From assembly GCA_018228645.1 (NCBI GenBank), contig CP073693.1, forward strand, positions 62,001 to 126,000: 64,000 bases of DNA. The letters are read 5' to 3'. Both the position numbers and the translations under genes were made by a program. This DNA is from Clostridiaceae bacterium Marseille-Q4143 (GTDB lineage: Bacteria; Bacillota; Clostridia; Lachnospirales; Lachnospiraceae). This document shows, piece after piece, positions 45,065 to 54,284 of the stretch (position 1 is its first letter; each line of letters starts with the position of its first letter). The notes under the pieces are model-generated. The model was not told the origin of the DNA and made no database searches. It worked only from the letters and a program-made list of their open reading frames with translations.

Positions 45065-46003
45065 TTATTTACCAAGCTGAGCTGCAACCTCTGCTGCGAA
45101 ATCCTCGTTCTTTTTCTCCATACCTTCACCGGTCTCGAAACGAACAAATCCTTTAACAGTAACGTTAGCGCCGTTATCTTTTGCAACCTGAGCTACATAA
45201 GCTGCTACGCTCTGTTTTCCATCCTCTGCTTTTACATATACCTGATCAAGCAGGCAGATCTCTTTGAGCTGTTTGTTCAGACGTCCCATGATAGCGCCGT
45301 TGATAACTTTCTCCGGCTTTCCTGCCATCTTCGGATCGTTCTCGATCTGAGATTTGATGATCTCAAGCTCATGAGCCTTGTACTCTTCATCAACTTCGCT
45401 GTCGTTGGTGTATACCGGTTTCATAGCGGTGATCTGCATAGCGATGTTCTTAGCCATCTCTTTGATCTCATCGTTTACTACGTCGGTCTCAACGTCAACG
45501 AGAACACCGATCTTTCCTTCTGCATGGATGTAAGAAGCTACAAATCCGTTCTGCTCCTCAACCTGTTTGAAACGACGAATGTTCATGTTCTCACCGATCA
45601 CTGCGATCTGAGCTGCAAGAGCTTCTTTTACAGTCTTGGTGGTATCCTGTGCCCACGGCTCTGCCAGGAATGCGTCAATATCTGCTGCAGTAGTGTTCAG
45701 TGCCTGTGCAGCAACATCTGCAACGTAGTTGCGGAATTTCTCGTTCTTAGCAACGAAGTCAGTCTCTGCATTTACTTCGACAGCAACTGCTTTCTTTCCG
45801 TCCTCAGACAGAGCGGTAGCTACGATACCCTCTGCTGCAATACGGCTTGCTTTCTTCTGTGCGGTAGCAAGACCTTTCTCACGCAGGAAATCCACTGCTG
45901 CTTCCATGTTACCCTCGGTAGCTGCAAGTGCTTTCTTACAATCCATCATTCCTGCACCGGTCATCTCTCTTAACTCTTTTACCATAGATGCTGTAATAGC
46001 CAT
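45065..46003 (-). CDS. tsf: Translation elongation factor Ts
   Basis: A 312-residue guanine-nucleotide exchange factor for EF-Tu. The N-terminal UBA-like domain reads TASMVKELREMTGAGMMDCKKAL, and the core contains EVNAETDFVAKNEKF. The ATG at 46001-46003 follows AGGAGG and matches the conserved start; the frame reaches 46051 without support. Second gene of the rpsB-tsf operon. Confidence 0.97.
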   Translation of the reverse strand: MAITASMVKELREMTGAGMMDCKKALAATEGNMEAAVDFLREKGLATAQKKASRIAAEGIVATALSEDGKKAVAVEVNAETDFVAKNEKFRNYVADVAAQALNTTAADIDAFLAEPWAQDTTKTVKEALAAQIAVIGENMNIRRFKQVEEQNGFVASYIHAEGKIGVLVDVETDVVNDEIKEMAKNIAMQITAMKPVYTNDSEVDEEYKAHELEIIKSQIENDPKMAGKPEKVINGAIMGRLNKQLKEICLLDQVYVKAEDGKQSVAAYVAQVAKDNGANVTVKGFVRFETGEGMEKKNEDFAAEVAAQLGK

Positions 46004-46080
46004 GATCTGATTCCTCCTGTGGGATGTGTGTTTACAGCACGTCCGGAACAATACTGTCCCGGACGGCCTTTACCTGTAAA

Positions 46081-46815
46081 TTACTCTTCTACCGGCTGCT
46101 CCTCATATGCTTCCTCAGCATACTCCTCAGCCTCGCCCTGATTTGCCTCGATAACAGCATCTGCCATCTTGGAAACGATCAGTTTTACGGCACGGATAGC
46201 GTCATCGTTACCCGGGATTACGTAGTCAAGCTCTTCCGGATCGCAGTTGGTATCGCAGATACCGATCAGCGGGATTCCCAGAGTATGAGCTTCCTGTACA
46301 CAGATCTTCTCTTTCTTCGGATCTACTACAAAGATAGCATCCGGAAGGGTCTTCATCTCTTTGATACCGCCAAGGTTCTTCTGAAGTTTATCCATCTCTT
46401 TTCTCAGAGCGATGACTTCTTTCTTCGGCAGTACGTCGAAGGTTCCGTCTTCCTGCATGGTCTCGATTGCTTTCAGTCTTGCAATACGTCCCTGGATAGT
46501 CTTGAAGTTGGTCAGCATACCACCGAGCCATCTCTCGTTTACATAGTACATTCCGCAACGCTCTGCCTCTACTGCGATAGCATCCTGAGCCTGTTTCTTA
46601 GTACCAACGAAAAGGATCTTTCCACCCTCAGCTGCGATATCTGCAACTGCTTTATAAGCCTCATCAACTTTTCCTACAGATTTCTGAAGGTCGATGATGT
46701 AGATACCGTTTCTCTCGGTGTAGATGTACTCTGCCATTTTCGGGTTCCATCTTCTGGTCTGATGACCGAAGTGTACGCCGGCTTCCAGTAACTGTTTCAT
46801 TGAAATTACGCTCAT
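46081..46815 (-). CDS. rpsB: 30S ribosomal protein S2
   Basis: A 244-residue ribosomal protein with the S2 signatures [22 protein letters not shown] and [12 protein letters not shown], followed by [14 protein letters not shown]. The C-terminus is acidic. A GGAGG site lies 8 bases before the ATG. It is co-transcribed with tsf from a promoter about 170 bases upstream. Confidence 0.97.
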   Translation of the reverse strand: MSVISMKQLLEAGVHFGHQTRRWNPKMAEYIYTERNGIYIIDLQKSVGKVDEAYKAVADIAAEGGKILFVGTKKQAQDAIAVEAERCGMYYVNERWLGGMLTNFKTIQGRIARLKAIETMQEDGTFDVLPKKEVIALRKEMDKLQKNLGGIKEMKTLPDAIFVVDPKKEKICVQEAHTLGIPLIGICDTNCDPEELDYVIPGNDDAIRAVKLIVSKMADAVIEANQGEAEEYAEEAYEEQPVEE

Positions 46816-46980
46816 TGTTCTTCCTCCGTTTTGGTTCTTTTCTTCCGCGTGACCTTCTACTCCCAGAAGGACCTGTATACAGGCACCGCTTCCGGAATCC
46901 GTCCGCGTGATTTTTGCGTAACGGGTCGTCAGTTATCTGACACACCCGGCTCATTGGACATACTTTGCCCGCAAAAAGCC
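46816..46980 (-). promoter_or_regulatory. Structured rpsB leader RNA
   Basis: About 165 bases lie between the promoter and rpsB without a gene. On the minus strand three foldable elements stand out: CGGGTGTGTCAG/CTGACGACCCG (46921-46948), the palindrome CCTGTATACAGG, and CCTTCT/AGAAGG. The octamer CACGCGGA occurs twice (near 46845 and 46905). Such leaders often mediate autoregulation by the encoded ribosomal protein; this is inference. Confidence 0.5.
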
Positions 46981-46986
46981 TTATCT

Positions 46987-47016
46987 AATATAGCATAGAA
47001 AAAGCTGAGAAGTCAA
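46987..47016 (-). promoter_or_regulatory. Promoter of rpsB-tsf
   Basis: The -35 TTGACT (47011-47016) and -10 TATATT (46987-46992) are 18 bases apart on the minus strand, with a TGC extended -10. Confidence 0.7.
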
Positions 47017-47037
47017 GGAAAATTTTGCATTTTTTGA

Positions 47038-47244
47038 TTATTTTTCACCCAGCAGTTCGAGCAGATCATCCTTTGTCAGGCTGCTTCCATTCAATCCCTC
47101 TCCACCCAGAATCTGGTCTGTCAGTTCCCGCTTTTCTTCTGTCTTTAATCTGGCGGCAATCCGATCCAACATAGCTATAAACTGAGAAAACAGCAGGAGT
47201 TTATGCCCGCCTTCTGCTATTCTATATCCAGCACATGATCCTGT
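47038..47244 (-). pseudogene. Remnant of a SNF2-family helicase gene
   Basis: A 68-codon stretch reads ...EGGHKLLLFSQFIAMLDRIA, the start of the SNF2 C-terminal helicase domain. It then passes after RLK straight into TEEKRELTDQILGGEGLNGS and SLTKDDLLELLGEK, the extreme C-terminus of clostridial SNF2 proteins. The ~100 or more residues normally between these are missing, as is everything upstream; an in-frame stop precedes it. No ribosome binding site is seen. It lies between the surface-protein terminator and the rpsB promoter. Confidence 0.75.
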
Positions 47245-47263
47245 TTATTTTCTAAATATAATA

Positions 47264-47286
47264 CCCCGGAGCATACCGCTCCGGGG
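47264..47286 (-). terminator. Terminator of the large repeat-protein gene
   Basis: CCCCGGAGC-ATACC-GCTCCGGGG is a 9-bp perfect GC-rich stem 28 bases after the stop at 47314, followed on the minus strand by TATTATATTT. Nearly the same hairpin occurs at 52046-52070. Confidence 0.75.
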
Positions 47287-47313
47287 CATTGTATATTGGT
47301 TTTATTTTAAATA

Positions 47314-50300
47314 TTACTTCTCTACCACAATATAAAGTCCATACGGTCTGAATGCTTTTCCATCTACTGCATTCGTAACTTCGATGTAACCATCATGCGC
47401 AACTGCTTTCAGTTCACGGTCAAAGGTTTTATCATCTCTGTCCCACTCACTCCATAATCCATATACCGGAGTTCCTTCTTTTACTCCATCCATTTTGATT
47501 TTCAGGGTAAAACGTACAGCTGTATTCAATCCTTCATACTCTACTTCTGCCATATGAATGGTATAGTGATCCTTGCTCTTAGGTGCCAGAGCATCCGAAT
47601 CACCAAACATCTGATTTTCACAGTCCTGACGCACAAATGCGGTATAATCATCTGCATCATCCAACTCTACTTCAAATCTTACGTTTCTTCCATCTTCCAT
47701 GGCAATACCGTCAAAATATTTCTGAGTCAGCTGCATACCATCAATCACATCACCTACACCAGTCACGGTTGTCCCCGGTTTAGTCTGTGTATTAGAGGTA
47801 TTGGTATTGCTGTTATCGGTTGCTGCTGCCGTAACAGTAAAGTCTACGGTCTTTGTTCCCTGATAGCAGCCTTTTCCGGTCAATACCAGCTGATAAGCAC
47901 CTGCGGCTTTGATATTTGCAGACATTTTTCCGGTTGCTACAGAACGATATTTTAAGGTGTAATCTTTCTTGGTCAGGGCATTGCCATCCAGAGTGACACT
48001 GGTCGGAAATACTTTCATGCTCTTACCCGTCAGCTGCAGGCTGGTCTGCATGGAAACTTCCACTTTCTCCATCGGAGCCTTTTCAATGATATAGTTCCGT
48101 TTTACAGATCCGGACAGATTTCCTTTACCAATAATACTAATAGCGTTCTTTCCAGCTTTCAGTTTCTTCGGATATTTAACGGTATAATCAACACCTTCCT
48201 GGCAGGTCTTTCCATTGTATTTTACAATGACACCCGGAAAGCTGTTGGTTCCGCTGTAAACTGCGGAATCTGCAGTCAGGGATACTTCTGCATCTTTGAT
48301 CTTAGGTCCGCTAATCTTGAATTTTACTGCCTTGGTTCCGGTATAATTTCCTTTACCGGTCACATAAACCGTCGCAGTTCCTTTTGCTACATTGTTTGCA
48401 TAGCTAAGCTCATAGTCTCTTCCCTCTGTCAGTCTCATCTTACTATAGGTCATAGAAACGGAAGGCGTCACTGGATCTCCCGTGAAGAGGAATTTCTTTC
48501 CTACAACTTTCGCCTGGACTTTCTTTGCAATGTTCTGAGGCTCAATACTGAAATATACCCACTTTGTACCCTCATATCCACTACCGTTTACTCCGGTAAT
48601 TACAATAACACCACTACCTACATTAACATTATTTTCATAGGAAACCGTATACTGTTTTCCCTGCGTCAGTTTCTTTCCGGTTGCTGCATCTTTTACAGTT
48701 ATTTTCGGGCAGATTGCTTTGCCGGTGTAGGCCTGTGCCTTTATTCCGGATACGCTTATGCTCTGCAAAGTATCTGCCTGCGCAGTCGTAAAGCTTACTT
48801 TTATCACATCACTAATTGCATCGTCATAATTCTGAATCATTGCATATACATAGTAAGTTGTATTAGCATTTAATCCTGTCAAATTAAAGGTACCGGTACG
48901 GCTGCTCATTCCCTGTTCCATCACCTGCTGGGGACTCATCATCACATCTGTTGTCGTGTTCAGCAGATAATAATGGTAAACATCACTGTCGTACTCTCCG
49001 GTAATCTGAATTCTTGCAGATGAATCCGTAACACCTCTCAGTTCTGCAGTTGCATTTAAAGGAAAATATCCCAGAATCTCCATCCGTGCAGAAGAAATGT
49101 ATTTTACATTTCCTACATTGTCCATCAGTTTTCCATACACCACATGATAGCTGTTGAAATCAAGATCTGTCCATTTGTCCTCAAATGTCTTCCAGCCGCC
49201 GTCTGCTGCCACAGCCTGCTCAATGGCTGCCGGATCTTTGGATACATAGTTATCAAATACGTGATACTGAATGCTGGCAAGTCCGGACTCCTGATCACTT
49301 CCTTCAATGAAAAACTGCGGATTCGTGGTCTCCCGGATCTCCTGACCTTCTGCATCGGATGCATCGACTAATTTATCCCAGGAATGGCTGACTGTCCGAA
49401 TGATACCATATGGAGCAACTTTGTCGATTTTGCAGGAAACAGTCTGCTCACAATATGAATGCCCTTCTCCGTTTCTTTCAATATCGAAACTATACAGCTC
49501 ATTCATAAATTCGTTTTCATTCACATCAACAATAATTTCTGATACACCATCTTCTTCATCTTCTTCATTAGTCCAAAGTTTATATCCTTCATTTGCTCGA
49601 ATATAAACTTTATCCCGAGTCCAGATATCCTCATTAATAACTGTATAACCATCCCTCGGATTCATAACTGTTATTTCAAATGTAGCAATAGCATCTCCAT
49701 AATACTTAGCAGTAATTATAGCAGTACCAGGATTCTTTGCATGAATATCCGGATCTCCATCTTCATCAACGAATACTTCAGCTATATCGGAATTGCTGAT
49801 CTCATAAATCAAATTCGTCAAATCACAGCTAATCGAATTCTCATATTCGTCATCTGTACGCAGTTCATTCCACTCTGAAACATTTGGGAAAACACTTAAT
49901 CTAGGAGTTAAAAATATTATATGTTCCTTATCTATTAAATTTATAGTAATTGAAGGATCTATCCCGTTTGCCCAGTTTATGGTTGATTCTCCCTCTATCA
50001 CTGGTGTAAAAATATATTTTGAAGAATCTTGCGAATTAACCTCCCAGCGTTCAATTTTTAACGTGATTACTTCATCCTCACTAATTTCTGATCCAGCTGC
50101 ATGCACTACCATTGGTTTTGGAAGAAACTTTTCCAAAACTGCAACTGTTGAAGAAAAAACGGAAGATTCTTCATCTTCTGATTGTTGTAACTCAACATTC
50201 TCTTCTTTTTCAGGTAACGTTTCTTCTGATACGGTTTCTTCCTGAACAATATCATTTGTTACTTTGGAAGATTCGCCCAAAAGATCATCCTCTTTTTCTT

Positions 50301-50751
50301 CTGAAACAATATCCTGTATTATTTTTCCCTCTGGAACAGTTTCCTGCACGGTATATCCCTCAGGTTCTTCAATCATTGTCTCCTGTGATTCGATCTCTTC
50401 CGTTGTTTCCTCAATTATCACTTCATCACTATCTTTATCATCGAATGTCTGTAGAGAGTTTGATTGAATATTTTTCACAATTTTCACATCTATTGTACTT
50501 GGCAAATTATTATTGTTAGTAAAATAGGTATACGGTGTTCCTTTCAACCATTTACTACTATTTAAATATGTTTGCTGATAAAGATATGAATCACCAATTC
50601 CTGTAACCGTATAACTATCACCAACCAATTCACTTCCGCTGTCATTTTCTTCTGCCCGCGCTACCAGCGGACCTCCATACATATTGGGTGGAATCGCCAG
50701 CATCACAGCCAACGAAACTGCAAGGATACGTTTCACTTTTTTCAAATTCAT
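47314..50751 (-). CDS. Large secreted protein with fibronectin III-like and bacterial Ig/MBG-like repeats
   Basis: A 1145-residue exported protein. A signal peptide ends near ARAEE (residue ~35). A Glu/Ser-rich spacer (~95-215), a Big_2-like segment (~330-365) and an FN3-like domain (~580-655) follow. Four or so repeats of ~80 residues (~660-985) have the pattern YTGKAICPKITVKD ... LTQGKQYTVSYENNVNVGSG and GYEGTKWVYFSIEP. The C-terminal ~110-residue domain ends in VVEK without a sorting signal or membrane helix. It is probably secreted or non-covalently bound to the wall. Its own promoter and terminator make it a single-gene unit. Ligand unknown. Confidence 0.85.
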   Translation of the reverse strand: MNLKKVKRILAVSLAVMLAIPPNMYGGPLVARAEENDSGSELVGDSYTVTGIGDSYLYQQTYLNSSKWLKGTPYTYFTNNNNLPSTIDVKIVKNIQSNSLQTFDDKDSDEVIIEETTEEIESQETMIEEPEGYTVQETVPEGKIIQDIVSEEKEDDLLGESSKVTNDIVQEETVSEETLPEKEENVELQQSEDEESSVFSSTVAVLEKFLPKPMVVHAAGSEISEDEVITLKIERWEVNSQDSSKYIFTPVIEGESTINWANGIDPSITINLIDKEHIIFLTPRLSVFPNVSEWNELRTDDEYENSISCDLTNLIYEISNSDIAEVFVDEDGDPDIHAKNPGTAIITAKYYGDAIATFEITVMNPRDGYTVINEDIWTRDKVYIRANEGYKLWTNEEDEEDGVSEIIVDVNENEFMNELYSFDIERNGEGHSYCEQTVSCKIDKVAPYGIIRTVSHSWDKLVDASDAEGQEIRETTNPQFFIEGSDQESGLASIQYHVFDNYVSKDPAAIEQAVAADGGWKTFEDKWTDLDFNSYHVVYGKLMDNVGNVKYISSARMEILGYFPLNATAELRGVTDSSARIQITGEYDSDVYHYYLLNTTTDVMMSPQQVMEQGMSSRTGTFNLTGLNANTTYYVYAMIQNYDDAISDVIKVSFTTAQADTLQSISVSGIKAQAYTGKAICPKITVKDAATGKKLTQGKQYTVSYENNVNVGSGVIVITGVNGSGYEGTKWVYFSIEPQNIAKKVQAKVVGKKFLFTGDPVTPSVSMTYSKMRLTEGRDYELSYANNVAKGTATVYVTGKGNYTGTKAVKFKISGPKIKDAEVSLTADSAVYSGTNSFPGVIVKYNGKTCQEGVDYTVKYPKKLKAGKNAISIIGKGNLSGSVKRNYIIEKAPMEKVEVSMQTSLQLTGKSMKVFPTSVTLDGNALTKKDYTLKYRSVATGKMSANIKAAGAYQLVLTGKGCYQGTKTVDFTVTAAATDNSNTNTSNTQTKPGTTVTGVGDVIDGMQLTQKYFDGIAMEDGRNVRFEVELDDADDYTAFVRQDCENQMFGDSDALAPKSKDHYTIHMAEVEYEGLNTAVRFTLKIKMDGVKEGTPVYGLWSEWDRDDKTFDRELKAVAHDGYIEVTNAVDGKAFRPYGLYIVVEK

Positions 50752-50854
50752 ACACTTTCTCCTTTCACATATAACGAACCATCCTATTTTCGCCCCAGTC
50801 CTTCTTCTCTTTAACCATTCAAAAAATATGACTGTCCATTCCTCAGTTATTATT

Positions 50855-50884
50855 ATTTTAACATCTTTCTTATAGCAAAAACAA
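50855..50884 (-). promoter_or_regulatory. Possible promoter of the large repeat-protein gene
   Basis: TTGTTT (50879-50884) and TAAAAT (50855-50860) are 18 bases apart on the minus strand, about 100 bases before the start. The remainder of 50752-51147 shows only this and the divergent promoter. Confidence 0.4.
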
Positions 50885-50925
50885 CTTATTTTGGTATTTT
50901 TTTACAATTTCAGTCCGTTTTATAG

Positions 50926-50954
50926 TTGCATTTTCAAAAACTATATGTTAACAT
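50926..50954 (+). promoter_or_regulatory. Possible promoter of the PD-(D/E)XK nuclease gene
   Basis: TTGCAT (50926-50931) and TAACAT (50949-50954) are 17 bases apart, leaving a leader of about 190 bases before the TTG start at 51148. Confidence 0.35.
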
Positions 50955-51147
50955 AAGCACATAGTAAATACATTTCTATATATCTCATTTTCGGAGCTCA
51001 GTTCGAGCAGTATTCCCGACAATGAACGCACAATTGCACAGGGAAGCTGCAGAAGATACAAACTTCCGAAAACAAGTAGTAACTGATGACCATGTCAGAA
51101 AAGTGCCCTTTTCTCTGCAGATTCCAAAGCAGAAGAAAGGAGCTATT

Positions 51148-52038
51148 TTGATCAAAGATACCACAAGAAAAGAACAGCCTTACAACCGTAATCAGAAGGA
51201 TCAGCTTTTCCGGCTGGCATTCAGTGAAAAGAAATACCAGCTGGACCTTTACAACGCTATCAACGGAACCAATTACACCAATCCCGAAGACCTGGAAATG
51301 ACCACTTTGGAAGATGTCATATTTCTTGGCATGAAAAATGATCTGTCCTTTATCATTGGTACATCCATGAATCTGTATGAACATCAGAGCAGTACAAATC
51401 TGAATATGCCACTGCGGGGACTCATCTATTTTTCTCAATTGTATCAGCAATATGTCCGAAGATATGGCTACAGTCTGTATGCAAAATCTCAGATTCCCCT
51501 GCCATTTCCAAATTATATTGTCTTTTATAATGGTCTGGAAGATATGCCGGATGAGGAAGAATTACTTTTATCAAATGCTTTTCCTAAAGAAATGACGGAT
51601 CAGTTACCCGCCGTCGAATGCCGGATTAGACTTCTCAACATTAATAAAGGGCATAATAAAGAACTGCTTGAAAAATGTCAGCGTTTAAAAGAATACTCGG
51701 AATTTATCAGTTCCATCCGAGAGTTTTTAAATCAGGGAATGTCCATTCAGGATGCTTCCCATACAGCTTTGAAACAAGGAATAGAGAAAGGACTCTTGTC
51801 CGATTTACTCAGTCGATGCGAAACGGAGGTGTTTGCAATGTTATTAGAAGAATATGATGCTGAGGAAGTTCTGAAGTACCGAGAACGAGAAGCAGCAAAA
51901 GAAACCGAACAATTAACACTCGCCCGGGATCGGAAACTATTTGATCTTCTCCTCTCTCAGGAAAGATACGAAGATGCCAAACGAGCAGCAAAAGACCCTG
52001 CATATCAATTACAATTGTTATCTCAATACGGAATTTGA
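51148..52038 (+). CDS. Rpn/PD-(D/E)XK nuclease family transposase-like protein
   Basis: About 296 residues of a family very common in Lachnospiraceae. The catalytic core contains QLFRLAFSEKKYQLDLYNAI, the Asp in GMKNDLSFII and the ExQ in LYEHQSSTNLNMPLRGL. The second half is helical and charged. These proteins resemble recombination-promoting Rpn nucleases. The start is taken as TTG at 51148 because AAAGGAG lies 5 bases upstream; an in-frame ATG at 51022 has no site. No terminal repeats are visible around it. Confidence 0.85.
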   Translation: MIKDTTRKEQPYNRNQKDQLFRLAFSEKKYQLDLYNAINGTNYTNPEDLEMTTLEDVIFLGMKNDLSFIIGTSMNLYEHQSSTNLNMPLRGLIYFSQLYQQYVRRYGYSLYAKSQIPLPFPNYIVFYNGLEDMPDEEELLLSNAFPKEMTDQLPAVECRIRLLNINKGHNKELLEKCQRLKEYSEFISSIREFLNQGMSIQDASHTALKQGIEKGLLSDLLSRCETEVFAMLLEEYDAEEVLKYREREAAKETEQLTLARDRKLFDLLLSQERYEDAKRAAKDPAYQLQLLSQYGI

Positions 52039-52040
52039 CA

Positions 52041-52075
52041 AAGATCCCCCGGAGCATTCCGCTCCGGGGGATCTT
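52041..52075. terminator. Bidirectional terminator hairpin between convergent genes
   Basis: AAGATCCCCCGGAGC-ATTCC-GCTCCGGGGGATCTT is a 15-bp perfect stem with a 5-base loop, filling the gap between the nuclease and thiN stops. Tails are short, but the A/T ends of the stem can serve as U tracts. Confidence 0.85.
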
Positions 52076-52729
52076 TCAGTCTTTCGACTCCACCAATATC
52101 ATGATTCCTTTTTCTATGCGAATCACCGCTTCTTCTTCCGCAATCTCGTTAGAAACGCCTCTGCTGCCGGTACCAAGAACGGTAAAACTAAATTTTTCCA
52201 ACGGGTATTTAAAACCAATCAGATCCACACCTTCCACATCCGTTGTGAACGGGATCAGGGACACATATTTGCCCCACTGTTCTGTCATCTTCAGATGCAG
52301 TTCCCCTGATACCAGCCGGATCCGGTTATGAGCATCCACGATTCGGCAGTCGATGCCTTTTACAAAAGGCAGATACAGGGTCTGAATATTTCCCAGCACA
52401 TGGTCAAGCCTGGTTCCGGTACCGCCGATCAGGGTGATTTTCCTACTGCCCAGCTCCATGGCAAGTTCGATGGCAATCTGGGTGTCGGTAGCATCTTTCA
52501 CCGGATTAAACTGCCGGATCTCAATCTGGGTGTTGGTCTGATACCAGGTCAGAATCTCCGGATCCAGGGTATCAAAATCTCCCACAATACGGGTAGGGAC
52601 AATATTCTGCTCTTTACAGAATTTCAGTGCTCCGTCCACGCCGATAATGTGATCATATTTCTCTTTTTTTAATAAATCGAGGGCAAAATCGGTATCGATT
52701 GTGCCCCCGCTGATAATCAGTGTATGCAA
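52076..52729 (-). CDS. thiN: Thiamine pyrophosphokinase
   Basis: A 217-residue enzyme that transfers pyrophosphate from ATP to thiamine, making thiamine diphosphate. Features are HTLIISGGTIDTDFALDLL, IIGVDGALKFC, RIVGDFDTLD, PVKDATDTQIAIELAM and the loop IGGTGTRLDHVLGN. The start is taken as TTG at 52727-52729, with GGAG 9 bases upstream and only 4 bases after the rpe stop. The longer frame would overlap rpe by 65 bases and lacks a good site. Last gene of the conserved block. Confidence 0.9.
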   Translation of the reverse strand: MHTLIISGGTIDTDFALDLLKKEKYDHIIGVDGALKFCKEQNIVPTRIVGDFDTLDPEILTWYQTNTQIEIRQFNPVKDATDTQIAIELAMELGSRKITLIGGTGTRLDHVLGNIQTLYLPFVKGIDCRIVDAHNRIRLVSGELHLKMTEQWGKYVSLIPFTTDVEGVDLIGFKYPLEKFSFTVLGTGSRGVSNEIAEEEAVIRIEKGIMILVESKD

Positions 52730-52733
52730 TGTA

Positions 52734-53390
52734 TTATTCTCCCATAATGCGCAGGAAATCTTTGACATTCTGCTCAATGTCACCTTTAAAGATGGCACTT
52801 CCGGCTACGATGATGTTCGCGCCTGCATCCAGAACCATCTGGAGGTTATCCTTCTTGATACCGCCGTCTACCTCGATATCGGTATCCAGCCATTTCTCAT
52901 TCAGCATCTGACGAAGCTCTTTGATCTTCTCGGTGGATTCCGGAATATAAGCCTGTCCGCCAAAGCCCGGTTCTACCGTCATGAGAAGGATCATATCTGC
53001 CATATCCAGTACGTCGGTTAAAACACTGTTCGGAGTCTTCGGTTTGATGGTTACGCCTGCTTTCACTCCTTTGCTTTTGATGAGCTCCAGCGTTTTCTTC
53101 ACATCCTTGCATGCCTCATAATGTACGGTAATGATATCGGCACCGCATTTTACAAAATCGTCAATATAACGATCCGGATCTTCGATCATCAGATGTACAT
53201 CCAGCACCAGATCTGTTACTTTTCTGACGGATTCCAGTACCGGCATTCCGAAAGAAATACTGGGTACAAACATACCGTCCATGACATCATAGTGCAGATA
53301 CTGGGTGCCTGCTGCTGCCGCATGCTGTATATCCTCTCCCAGATGCGCGAAATCTGCTGACAAAATGGATGGTGATAAATATCTTTTCAT
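52734..53390 (-). CDS. rpe: Ribulose-phosphate 3-epimerase
   Basis: A 218-residue TIM-barrel enzyme of the pentose phosphate pathway. It begins LSPSILSADFAHLGEDI, has HYDVMDGMFVPSISFGMPV with the metal ligands, DVHLMIEDPDRYIDDF, and the phosphate-binding DGGIKKDNL ... GANIIVAGSAIF. It lies 3 bases after rsgA in the operon. Confidence 0.97.
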   Translation of the reverse strand: MKRYLSPSILSADFAHLGEDIQHAAAAGTQYLHYDVMDGMFVPSISFGMPVLESVRKVTDLVLDVHLMIEDPDRYIDDFVKCGADIITVHYEACKDVKKTLELIKSKGVKAGVTIKPKTPNSVLTDVLDMADMILLMTVEPGFGGQAYIPESTEKIKELRQMLNEKWLDTDIEVDGGIKKDNLQMVLDAGANIIVAGSAIFKGDIEQNVKDFLRIMGE

Positions 53391-53393
53391 AAT

Positions 53394-54281
53394 CTAATTG
53401 TATCTCCTCTTCTCTTTTTCCTGAAGTTCTCCAAAGAGCAGACGGTAACTTTCATACCGTTCTCTGTTAATCTTCCTCTGCTCCACTGCTTCCTTTACCG
53501 CACAGCCCGGCTCCTGTCCATGGACGCAGCCCTGGAATCGGCAGCTGCCCTCATAGGGCGCAAATTCAGGAAAATAATACCGTAATTCTTCTTTTTCCAA
53601 CCCCATCAGTTCCAGTGAACTGAAGCCCGGAGTATCAAAAATATAGCTGTCTTCTTCCACGCGGAACAGTTCACTGTGCCGTGTGGTATGTTTGCCTCTG
53701 TCAATCTTCTGGCTGATCTGTCCCGTCTCCATCTCTGCGTCCGGCACCAGCAGATTGATAAGTGTTGATTTTCCAACACCTGATGGGCCTGCCACTGTCG
53801 TGGTCTTTCCCCGAAGCAGGTCCCGGATTTCCTCTACTCCCTTCTCATATCTGGCACTGATGAACAACAGCCTGCTGCCGCATCCACCATAAATCTCTTT
53901 TAATCGCTGAAGTTCTTCTTCGGACGCTTCATCGATTTTGTTAAAGCAGATAATGGAAGGAACCTCTTTCTGTTCCATGGAGATCAGAAAACGATCCAGA
54001 AGAGACAGGTTTGGCTTTGGTTTTGCCGCTGCAAAAATGACCATGGCCTGATCTACATTTGCCACTGCAGGACGGATCAGTTCACTGGTTCTTGGAAGAA
54101 TTTCTTCCATATTGCCTTTGTGCTCTGTCTCATCGATCACTTGGATTTCCACCCGGTCACCAACCAATGGCTTTACCTTTCGGTTCCGGAATACGCCTTT
54201 TGCCTTACATTCGTATACTCCGCAGCCTTCCACATACACATAGTAGAAGCCTGCAATTCCTTTTATAATTCTTCCTGTCAT
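53394..54281 (-). CDS. rsgA: Ribosome small-subunit-dependent GTPase A
   Basis: A 295-residue circularly permuted GTPase that helps mature the 30S subunit. Order of motifs: an N-terminal OB fold, G4 CFNKIDE, then G1 GPSGVGKSTL, G3 DTPGFSSLEL, and a C-terminal zinc site (CRFQGCVHGQEPGC). It starts 3 bases after the kinase gene stop, as in the standard Firmicutes order. Confidence 0.96.
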   Translation of the reverse strand: MTGRIIKGIAGFYYVYVEGCGVYECKAKGVFRNRKVKPLVGDRVEIQVIDETEHKGNMEEILPRTSELIRPAVANVDQAMVIFAAAKPKPNLSLLDRFLISMEQKEVPSIICFNKIDEASEEELQRLKEIYGGCGSRLLFISARYEKGVEEIRDLLRGKTTTVAGPSGVGKSTLINLLVPDAEMETGQISQKIDRGKHTTRHSELFRVEEDSYIFDTPGFSSLELMGLEKEELRYYFPEFAPYEGSCRFQGCVHGQEPGCAVKEAVEQRKINRERYESYRLLFGELQEKEKRRYN

Positions 54282-54284
54282 AGT

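Noticed and set aside
51148..52038. PD-(D/E)XK protein as part of an insertion sequence
   Set aside because: No terminal inverted repeats or flanking duplications are visible; the nearby hairpins are better explained as terminators.
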